Origin: Acidimicrobiia bacterium
GTDB taxonomy: Bacteria > Actinomycetota > Acidimicrobiia > Acidimicrobiales > Bin134
NCBI GenBank assembly: GCA_022819825.1
Contig: JAJEGM010000047.1
Location: forward strand, 1-64,000
Direction of reading: 5' to 3'
Length of the DNA stretch: 64,000 nt
This document shows, in pieces, positions 1-6,366 of the stretch (position 1 is the stretch's first letter; the number at the start of each line of letters is the position of its first letter). Position numbers and translations under genes: made by a program. The notes below the pieces were generated by a model. It made no database searches, was not told the origin of the DNA, and was given only the letters and a program-made list of their open reading frames with translations.

Positions 1-110
1 GACGCAACACCGACCGAAAACCCGACTGCCGGCACGCCGCCCTATGCCTCGCCACCACCATCTTGATCACCGCAAAACTCATCGACTGGAAAAACCGCTG
101 GAACCCCTGA
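1..110 (+). pseudogene. C-terminal tail of a possible IS5-like transposase
   Basis: An open frame (codons from base 3) enters from the left edge and stops at 108-110. The 35 visible residues include TDRKPDCRHAALCLATTI and end in LITAKLIDWKNRWNP. The Arg/Lys-rich stretch followed by a small-residue helix and a short basic tail resembles the last helix of IS5-type DDE transposases. The rest of the gene lies outside the window, so whether the copy is intact cannot be judged. I saw no terminal inverted repeat downstream. The family call is an inference from a short segment and could be wrong. Confidence 0.4.
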
Positions 111-627
111 CCAACCACCTATCCGCTAGGCCCCTAAGTCGGTCCACTGCTGGAGGTACTCAAGCCCCGTCCACCCCGACACACTGTTGTCAACAATGAA
201 CAGCTCCCCGCCGCCCCTATCGCTCACGCCAGCAAGCTACCCCGTAGCAGTGACAATTGCGGGAACAGCCCGTCGAGGGTCCGACTAGCTGGCCTCAGAA
301 TCCGGGGGCACCGATGACTCATCTGGCCCTTGGTGCTTGTTCCGCCGATGGGCAGGTCCCTGAGGCATGAGATTCTCAGGCTCGCTATAGAAGGCGTGCT
401 CTTCCTCAGGGGTCACAGCAGAACCTTAGGTCAGCGCGAGAGAAATTGGCGTGGTTCGCCGCAGTTGGGAGAACCGGGCTGGGTGGGCGACCCCACCCAG
501 CCCTCAATTTGTCTGCTACAGGAGCATCACCAAGGGTGAGAGGCCCATCTGGAGCGTACGACTCAAGTGTCACACATCCGGTCGACTGATGAGTTGCCGT
601 TTGATGAATCGTTCGTCGAACTCATGG
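111..627. other. Stretch without a convincing gene
   Basis: Between the transposase-like tail and the first minus-strand gene I see no frame with believable protein character. Short open frames exist on both strands but show no domain. The only clear structure is the GC-rich hairpin at 476-503. The region may be the decayed flank of a mobile element. Confidence 0.5.
476..503. terminator. Strong GC-rich hairpin, terminator-like
   Basis: The arms GGGCTGGGTGGG (476-487) and CCCACCCAGCCC (492-503) pair perfectly over 12 bp around a 4-base loop. On the + strand the stem is followed by TCAATTTGT, a weak T-rich tail. It lies about 125 bases past the end of the minus-strand 150-residue gene and past the transposase-like fragment, so it could stop transcription from either side. 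Confidence 0.5.
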
Positions 628-1080
628 CTACAGCTCACTGAGCCGTCGCCACCGAACACCTCGTAGAACCACACCCTCTTGCGCCCATCTAGGGATGTTG
701 CGGTCGTATCCAACCCAAATTGGAGCGCCATAGTGGCTCGCTGCCCCGACATACTGGGCACTGAATTCGTTGAGGCGGATGCCGCGCTGTTCGGCTTCAG
801 AACGTGCAGCAGCGATTTCTGCTCCAACAGCGGTCAGGTTGACTACGCCGAATAGGCGACGGGCAGGGCCCAGCAACAAGGCGAGATCACCTGGGCTGAG
901 CGTCCCAAGAGCTCGGGTGAGCCGTCCTCGTCCGAGAGCCGCGCCCTCTTGTGCCCTCTGTGTACTTCTACGGATTCTCGTAATGGCTGCTGGGACCGTC
1001 ATCAAAGGCTGATCCTTGAGCTCGTCCGGCAGCCGTCCCGCGACTGCGGCTATGACGATCCACTCGTCCCCAATGATCAC
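628..1080 (-). CDS. Possible PIN-domain protein, toxin-like partner of the upstream small gene
   Basis: This is a 150-residue protein I cannot assign firmly. The C-terminal third (NEFSAQYVGAASHYGAPIW, then VGYDRNI) has the pattern seen at the end of PIN nucleases, where an acidic residue in a helix is followed by a hydrophobic strand and a D-R pair. The N-terminus has Asp and Glu near residues 5-6 before a hydrophobic stretch, which could be the first acidic site, but the usual D-T/S-N/H motif is absent. It starts 12 bases after the stop of an 88-residue acidic protein in the same direction, an arrangement typical of toxin-antitoxin operons, and a VapBC pair lies directly upstream. A degenerate PIN fold is the best guess. 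Confidence 0.45.
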   Translation of the reverse strand: MIIGDEWIVIAAVAGRLPDELKDQPLMTVPAAITRIRRSTQRAQEGAALGRGRLTRALGTLSPGDLALLLGPARRLFGVVNLTAVGAEIAAARSEAEQRGIRLNEFSAQYVGAASHYGAPIWVGYDRNIPRWAQEGVVLRGVRWRRLSEL

Positions 1081-1092
1081 CGGCCTACCCCA

Positions 1093-1359
1093 TTAGGGGA
1101 AGGCCAAGTTGGGGTCCTCCTCGCCGATTTCTTGGAATATGGCCCACAGGTCGTCTCCTTCGAGCAACTCAGTCAAGGCCCGACGACCCTCGGGCGATAA
1201 ACGCGGGTCTCCATCACCTGGTCCGCGGTCTGGGACACCGTCAGAACTGAATTTGACGGCAGGGGCATCCTCGCAGCGCCGGGGATCAGCCCCTACCTGT
1301 TCAACTGAACGGCGAACCATGAAATGACTATACCGACCGTCTGGCTCGAATACTCCCAA
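1093..1359 (-). CDS. Small acidic protein, possible antitoxin
   Basis: This 88-residue protein is of unrecognised family. A second in-frame ATG at residue 14 (base 1320) could be the true start. The C-terminal half is predicted helical and acidic (LSPEGRRALTELLEGDD, then WAIFQEIGEEDP), as is common in the toxin-binding tails of type II antitoxins. It is followed after 12 bases by the PIN-like gene, so co-transcription is likely. No DNA-binding motif is recognisable in the N-terminal part, which makes the antitoxin label a context inference only. Confidence 0.4.
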   Translation of the reverse strand: MGVFEPDGRYSHFMVRRSVEQVGADPRRCEDAPAVKFSSDGVPDRGPGDGDPRLSPEGRRALTELLEGDDLWAIFQEIGEEDPNLAFP

Positions 1360-1434
1360 GGCACGGGGGCGTGATCATCGAAGTCCTGGGAAGGGGGAAG
1401 TTCAGGGAGAAAAGACCCCGCCTCGGATTCGAGA

Positions 1435-1806
1435 TCAAGCGGAGAGAATGTTGGCTCCGTAGAGCCCCATTTGGGAGTCTCGAGTGACGAGCAGAAGGTC
1501 GTGGTTCAGCGCTTGGGCGATCAGCATGCGGTCGAACGGGTCCCGGTGGTGATCAGGCAAAGAACCGGCTAGGCGGGCGTCGTCGTGGGAGATGGAAAGC
1601 GGTTCGAAGTCGTCAATTCTCACGTCGAATATGGCGTCGTCAACCTTCAGTTTCCCGCTAGCCCGCTTGATGCTGATCTCCCAGATGCTGGCCGCACTCA
1701 CATAGACGATGTTGTCGGGATCAGCGATCGCTTCAAATGCCTCAGAGGAGATCTTCTGCTCGTCGGCCCACCACAGCAGAACGTGGGTGTCGGGCAGGAG
1801 GTTCAT
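1435..1806 (-). CDS. vapC: VapC-family PIN-domain toxin
   Basis: A 123-residue PIN-domain ribonuclease of the LLDTHVLLW type (COG3744). The first acidic site sits in LPDTHVLLWW near residue 6, the middle helix acid in SAASIWEISIKRASGKL, and the last pair in DPFDRMLIAQA and VTRDSQM, so all expected acidic positions are present. Proteins of this family cleave RNA when released from their antitoxin. The start ATG overlaps the stop of the vapB-like gene (bases 1803-1806), which gives tight translational coupling. The length is normal for the family and nothing looks broken. Confidence 0.9.
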   Translation of the reverse strand: MNLLPDTHVLLWWADEQKISSEAFEAIADPDNIVYVSAASIWEISIKRASGKLKVDDAIFDVRIDDFEPLSISHDDARLAGSLPDHHRDPFDRMLIAQALNHDLLLVTRDSQMGLYGANILSA

Positions 1807-2054
1807 TCCCAGTTCTCATCTTCAAGATCACCCTCGAAGGCGGCGATGATGTCCTCTGGCGTTTCGTCGAAATCAGGGGCAATCCACATCTTTCCCGCCA
1901 GGCGACCGGGTTTTCGAGGTTGTCGTACCTCTCGGAAAGGCACCAGCCGAGCCATTGGCTTGCCAGCTTTGCCCAACACGAGCTCCTCCCCCTTAGCAAC
2001 CCGTTCGAGCAGCTTCGACAAATGGGTCTTGGCCTCGTAAACGTTGATCACCAT
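1803..2054 (-). CDS. vapB: VapB/Phd-YefM-type antitoxin
   Basis: An 83-residue antitoxin of the Phd/YefM fold. The N-terminus VINVYEAKTHLSKLLERV is the hallmark, followed by a GEELVLGKAGKPMARLVP strand pair. The acidic tail (FDETPEDIIAAFEGDL) is the expected toxin-binding segment. The stop overlaps the start of the PIN toxin. The ATG at 2054 fits the family start exactly. Inverted TTGGTC/GACCAA repeats lie 20-50 bases upstream and probably serve for autoregulation by the complex. Confidence 0.9.
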   Translation of the reverse strand: MVINVYEAKTHLSKLLERVAKGEELVLGKAGKPMARLVPFREVRQPRKPGRLAGKMWIAPDFDETPEDIIAAFEGDLEDENWE

Positions 2055-2073
2055 AAACCCACCCTACCCCAAG

Positions 2074-2103
2074 TTGGTCAGACTAGACCAGACCAATTTG
2101 GTC
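2074..2103 (-). promoter_or_regulatory. Operator-like inverted repeats ahead of vapBC
   Basis: TTGGTC at 2074-2079 and GACCAA at 2091-2096 form one inverted repeat. GACCAA at 2091-2096 and TTGGTC at 2098-2103 form a second, almost gapless one. A third GACCA is nested at 2086-2090. They sit 20-50 bases before the vapB start, where autoregulated toxin-antitoxin operons carry their operators. Binding is inferred, not shown. Confidence 0.6.
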
Positions 2104-2118
2104 AATATTAGGTGCAAT

Positions 2119-3330
2119 TCATATCCGTGGGCGGACGGAGGCGGGCGTTAGGTCGGTGGTTTTGGGGACGCCGATTAGGGCGAGGGTGCGGCGGAGGTCT
2201 TCGGTGAATTGGTCGATTAGGTGGTCGACGCCGGGTTCGCCGGCGGCGGCTAGGGCGAAGAGGTAGGGGCGACCGAACATCACGGCATCGGCGCCTAGGG
2301 CGAGGGCCATGGCGACGTGGCTGCCTCGGCGGATGCCGCCGTCGCAGATGATGTCGAGGTCGCCGGCCACCGCGTCGGCCACTTGGGGTACCAATTCCAA
2401 AATGGGGGGAGCGCCGTCGAGCTGGCGGCCGCCGTGGTTGGAGAGGATGATTCCGTCCACGCCCTGCTCAGCGGCTACCTGGGCGTCGGCCACAGATTGC
2501 ACGCCTTTGAGCACCAGCTTCCCGGCCCAGCGCTCTCTCAGCCAGTCGAGGTCGTCCCACGACAGCGCCTGGTTGAATTGGTTGTGGGCGAACTCGGCCA
2601 GGCCCAGCGCTGAGCTGCCGTCGTAGCCCTTCACTCCGGTCAGGTTGGCGAAAGTGATGGGCTCGGACCGCAGCAGCGACCACGTCCAGCCTGGTCGGCG
2701 CAGGCCGTCCAACACGGTGTCGGGGCCCAGCGTGGGCGGCAAGTTGAAACCACGGCGCACGTCCCGTTCCCGGCGGCCGAACACCGGCGTGTCCACCGCC
2801 ACCAGCAGTGCCTCGTAGTCGCAGTCGGCCGCTCGCTGGAGCCACTCGGCCACTAGGCCCCGATCCCGCCAAAAATAGAGCTGGAACCACAGCGGGCCGT
2901 CGCTCACCTCCCTGATCTCTTCGATCGAGCGGGTGCTAAGCGTGGATAGCGAGTAGGCGATGCCCTTGCGGGCCGCGGCCCGGGCCACGGCCAGCTCCCC
3001 GTCGGGGCACACAATGCGGGTGAACCCGGTGGGGGCCAGGGCGAACGGCACCGGGTGGCGCCGGCCCAACAGCTCCACCGAGGTGTCCAACGCCGACACG
3101 TCCCGCAGCACCCGGGGCACAAACTCCCTCTGGTCGAACGCGGCGGCGTTGCGCTCCATGGTCAGCTCGTCTTCGGCCGCGCCGTCGATGTAATCGAACA
3201 CCCCCGCAGGCAGTCGCCGCCGGGCCAGCTCCCGCAGGTCGGCCACCGACGCCGCCCGGCTCAACCGCCGCTTGGCCCGATTGGGCTCAAAGCGCCGAAA
3301 CCGCGCCACCGACCGCAGCGTCCGGATCAT
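2119..3330 (-). CDS. FMN-dependent alpha-hydroxy-acid dehydrogenase (LldD/glycolate oxidase family)
   Basis: A soluble TIM-barrel flavoenzyme that oxidises 2-hydroxy acids such as lactate, glycolate or mandelate to 2-oxo acids. The active-site block ILSNHGGRQLDGAPP contains the catalytic His and the substrate-binding Arg. FDYIDGAAEDELTMERNAAAF near residue 45 (N-terminal signature) and CDGGIRRGSHVAMALALGA (FMN phosphate site) are intact. The length of about 403 residues is normal. I chose ATG 3330; GTG 3336 would add two residues. The actual substrate cannot be told from sequence. It is divergent from the PhyH gene, with a short intergenic region and no obvious partner dehydrogenase subunits. 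Confidence 0.88.
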   Translation of the reverse strand: MIRTLRSVARFRRFEPNRAKRRLSRAASVADLRELARRRLPAGVFDYIDGAAEDELTMERNAAAFDQREFVPRVLRDVSALDTSVELLGRRHPVPFALAPTGFTRIVCPDGELAVARAAARKGIAYSLSTLSTRSIEEIREVSDGPLWFQLYFWRDRGLVAEWLQRAADCDYEALLVAVDTPVFGRRERDVRRGFNLPPTLGPDTVLDGLRRPGWTWSLLRSEPITFANLTGVKGYDGSSALGLAEFAHNQFNQALSWDDLDWLRERWAGKLVLKGVQSVADAQVAAEQGVDGIILSNHGGRQLDGAPPILELVPQVADAVAGDLDIICDGGIRRGSHVAMALALGADAVMFGRPYLFALAAAGEPGVDHLIDQFTEDLRRTLALIGVPKTTDLTPASVRPRI

Positions 3331-3400
3331 GCCCACAAGCTGAACTTACAGCGGCCCGGCTCGTCGTCCCTCAATCAGGATTGTGGGAGCATGGCCCGTA

Positions 3401-4207
3401 ATGGACGCCGACTACTGGAAAGACGGCTACCTCATTCGGCGCAAGCTGGTGCCCGGAGAGATGATCGACACCCTCAACCAGAGGTTCGCCGATATCGCCG
3501 ACGGCACCGTCGCCCAGGCTCCCAACATGCAGATAGCCCGCAACGTGGAGATCGCCAAAGGGCTGGTCACCCCCCGCACCCCCGCCCACGGCATCGCCAA
3601 GGTGAACTTCGTGAACGGCGACCCGGTGTTGTCCCGCTATGCGCTCTACGAGCCGATCATCGACCAGGTGACCGAGCTCATCGGCAACGACCTGATCGCC
3701 TTGAACAGCATGTACCTGAACAAGCCCACCGATGTCGACGGCCGCCACCCCATGCACCAGGATCTGCTCTACTTTCCCCTCCGCCCCGCCGACCGCATCG
3801 TCGGGGTGTGGACGGCGCTCGACACCATCACCCGAGAAAACGGTTGCTTGGTGGTGTTGCCCGCCACCCACACCGGCGAGCTCCTCGAGCACGACTACCC
3901 CGACTGGGAGCACAAGAACTTCCTGTTCTTCGGGGCCAAAGGTATCGACGTCGACCAGCGAGTCCATTTGGAGATGGATCCCGGCGACACCTTGTTCTTC
4001 CACCCCTTACTGGTCCATGGCTCCGGCTACAACCGCACCGAGGACCTTCGTCGGGCCATTGCCGTCCACTACGCCAGCTCCCACTGCGAGGACATTTGGC
4101 GCGGGGAAACCAAGACCATCGGCGATTTCAACCCCCGCCTAGACATCCGCCTCATTAGAGGCCAAGACCACAACCAGTACGCCCATAACCCCGCAACATC
4201 AAGCTAG
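3401..4207 (+). CDS. Phytanoyl-CoA dioxygenase (PhyH) family protein
   Basis: A cupin-fold Fe(II)/2-oxoglutarate oxygenase of about 268 residues. The metal triad is visible: H-x-D in HPMHQDLLYF and the distal His in FHPLLVHGSGYNRT, followed by an Arg-rich segment (EDLRRAIAVHY) that would bind 2-oxoglutarate. Such enzymes hydroxylate small acids, CoA esters or natural products, and the substrate here is unknown. I chose ATG 3401 (MDADYWKDGYLI) because family members start just before the Tyr/Trp-Gly-Tyr motif; a GTG at 3383 would add six residues. It is alone on its strand between the hydroxy-acid dehydrogenase and the pseudouridine genes. Confidence 0.82.
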   Translation: MDADYWKDGYLIRRKLVPGEMIDTLNQRFADIADGTVAQAPNMQIARNVEIAKGLVTPRTPAHGIAKVNFVNGDPVLSRYALYEPIIDQVTELIGNDLIALNSMYLNKPTDVDGRHPMHQDLLYFPLRPADRIVGVWTALDTITRENGCLVVLPATHTGELLEHDYPDWEHKNFLFFGAKGIDVDQRVHLEMDPGDTLFFHPLLVHGSGYNRTEDLRRAIAVHYASSHCEDIWRGETKTIGDFNPRLDIRLIRGQDHNQYAHNPATSS

Positions 4208-4308
4208 GGGCCCACCCCCGTACGCAGAATCGAACTTTGCCTGAAGCCACGGACCGGCTTCCACGGTGCCATACCTGGCCAGGTTGGTTGCACTGACGCA
4301 GGTTTCGA

Positions 4309-5328
4309 ATGGCGTCTCGCCACATCCTCCCCCAGCCTCTGGCCAATTATGCCCCGCATTACAGTGTCGGCATCACCCGCTCATCGGTCGCGACCCACAT
4401 CAGCAACCTCACGGCTCAAGGCAAGGCAAGGGGGCGAGGCTATGTCGTGGCCGACGAGCCCTATGTTGTCGTCATTGGCGGAGCAAACGTCGACATCGAG
4501 GGCCGATGCTCCACACCACCACTGCCACACGAATCGAACCCTGGTGCCGTCGCCATCTCGGCTGGTGGCGTCGGCCGCAACATCGCCGCGAATCTCGCCG
4601 CGACCGGACTCCAAACACACCTGGTAACCGCCCTCGGAGAGGACGACCACGGCCAACTCATCTACAACCGCACATCAACAAGCGGCGTTGATCTGTCGTC
4701 GGTGCTGTGGACCTCCCAGCACCCGACGGCCACCTACCTGTCCATCATTGACGCGAACGGCGAACTCCTCATGGCCGTCAACGATATGGCCATCACCGCA
4801 GTCGTGGACCGCAAGGCCATCGCCGCGCGCGCGGAGCTCTTGCGCCACGCCCGGGTTGTGGTTGTGGACTGCAACCTCAACGACGAAGCCCTCGATGAGA
4901 TCACCAGCCTCTCCCCTACTGTGTTCGTCGACACAACCTCGGTCGCCAAGGCACCCCGGATTCGGCCCTATCTGGATCGCATCCACACGCTGAAGCCAAA
5001 CCGCGCCGAGGCGACCGCGCTCACCGGGATCGACATTCGCAACACCGCGACAGCTCGCATAGCTGCGCAGCGGCTCCTTGACGCTGGTGTCGCCACCGTC
5101 TACCTAACGCTCGGACCCGACGGTGTCGTCTGGGCCGACCAGGAAGGCGGCGGCGGATTCCTCTCGGCACCACAGATTCACGCGCTCAGCACGACCGGCG
5201 CTGGTGACGCGTTCACCGCAGCACTCGTTAGGGGATTCTGCAACCTCACCGGCCCCGACGAACTCATCGAGCTCGCCACCGAGCAAGCCGCAGCCATCAC
5301 TACCGAACTCACCCCCGGCGCCCAGTAG
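4309..5328 (+). CDS. psuK: Pseudouridine kinase (PfkB family) with N-terminal winged-helix remnant
   Basis: A PfkB-fold sugar kinase. GGANVDIEG near residue 58 opens the fold, SAGGVGRNIAANLA is the substrate loop, and STTGAGDAFTAALVRG near residue 290 is the anion-hole and catalytic Asp motif. The psuG gene begins 23 bases downstream, so phosphorylation of pseudouridine to its 5'-phosphate is the likely role. Residues 20-48 (VGITRSSVATHISNL, then GRGYVV) are the recognition helix and wing of the MarR-like domain often fused to this kinase. The usual first helices before it are missing or scrambled, and no alternative frame restores them cleanly. The N-terminus may therefore be decayed or mis-started. 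Confidence 0.82.
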   Translation: MASRHILPQPLANYAPHYSVGITRSSVATHISNLTAQGKARGRGYVVADEPYVVVIGGANVDIEGRCSTPPLPHESNPGAVAISAGGVGRNIAANLAATGLQTHLVTALGEDDHGQLIYNRTSTSGVDLSSVLWTSQHPTATYLSIIDANGELLMAVNDMAITAVVDRKAIAARAELLRHARVVVVDCNLNDEALDEITSLSPTVFVDTTSVAKAPRIRPYLDRIHTLKPNRAEATALTGIDIRNTATARIAAQRLLDAGVATVYLTLGPDGVVWADQEGGGGFLSAPQIHALSTTGAGDAFTAALVRGFCNLTGPDELIELATEQAAAITTELTPGAQ

Positions 5329-5351
5329 GCCGGCAATCCCCAGGAGATGAA

Positions 5352-6272
5352 TTGAACTCACAGCACACGCCCCACATCGTGTTCAGCGACGAGGTCGCCG
5401 CCGCAGCAGCCAACCAGGAAGCGATCGTTGCTCTCGAGTCCACCATCATCACCCACGGAATGCCCGCACCTGACAACGTCGAGACCGCCCGTCACCTGGA
5501 AGCAGCCGTTCGCGCCAACGGCGCAACCCCAGCCACGATCGCGGTCGTCGACGGCGTCGCCCGCATCGGACTCACTGACGAGGAGCTTGACCGGCTCGGC
5601 CAGCCCGACCCGGAGCTCGTCAAGATCGGCAACCAGAATCTCGCCGCGTCGTTCTACCTTGGTCAAACTGGCGGTACCACCGTCGCGGTAACGATGAAAC
5701 TCGCCGCTCTCGCCGGAATCAGGATCTTCGCCACGGGCGGGATCGGCGGCGTTCACCGCGGCGCGCAGTACAGCTTCGACATCAGCGGCGACCTCGAAGA
5801 GCTCGCCCGCACCCCCGTGGCCGTTGTGTCCGCAGGCTTCAAGTCGATCCTCGACATCGCCAAGACCACCGAATACCTAGAAACACTTGGAGTCCCGATC
5901 GTCGGCTACCAGACGGCGATTCTCCCGTCCTTCTACAGCATCGACAGTCCCCATGAGGTCAACCTCCAGTTGGATAGTCCCGAAGCCATCGGCGACTACC
6001 TTCACACCCACTGGAACCTTGACCCAGCCCGCGGTGCCGTGATCGCGAACCCCATCCCACAACACGCAGCAATCCCTACCGACCGCATAGAGGCGGCAAT
6101 AGCCCAAGCGTGCGTTCACGCCGATGCTGAGGGCATCAGCGGCAAAGAACTCACCCCATTCCTACTGCAATGGCTCGTCGATGCAACCGACGGCGAGAGC
6201 CTAGAAGCGAACAAAGAGCTGGTGCTCAACAACGCGAAGGTCGCAGCGCTGATCGCCCAGCACCTCACATAG
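5352..6272 (+). CDS. psuG: Pseudouridine-5'-phosphate glycosidase
   Basis: PsuG reversibly splits the C-C glycosidic bond of pseudouridine 5'-phosphate, giving uracil and ribose 5-phosphate. Signature blocks are clear: IVALESTIITHGMPAPDNVE, TVAVTMKLAALAGI, FATGGIGGVHRGAQ, and GFKSILDIAKTTEYLETLG (catalytic Lys region). At 306 residues the length is normal. The start is TTG 5352, placed 5 bases after AGGAG (5342-5346); an ATG at 5347 is followed at once by a stop in its own frame. With psuK it forms a two-gene salvage operon. No pseudouridine transporter is visible nearby. Confidence 0.93.
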   Translation: MNSQHTPHIVFSDEVAAAAANQEAIVALESTIITHGMPAPDNVETARHLEAAVRANGATPATIAVVDGVARIGLTDEELDRLGQPDPELVKIGNQNLAASFYLGQTGGTTVAVTMKLAALAGIRIFATGGIGGVHRGAQYSFDISGDLEELARTPVAVVSAGFKSILDIAKTTEYLETLGVPIVGYQTAILPSFYSIDSPHEVNLQLDSPEAIGDYLHTHWNLDPARGAVIANPIPQHAAIPTDRIEAAIAQACVHADAEGISGKELTPFLLQWLVDATDGESLEANKELVLNNAKVAALIAQHLT

Positions 6273-6366
6273 CCATGTGAGTCCCAAGACAAAGAGGGTG
6301 GTGCCAACAGCCCCCACGCGTAACGACTGCAACCCGCTGCAAATACAACAGTACGATGACCAAGCG

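Noticed and set aside
570-827. Minus-strand open frame of 85 residues overlapping the PIN-like gene
   Set aside because: It overlaps most of the 628-1080 gene in another frame, has no domain, and the 150-residue frame has better protein character and a partner gene.
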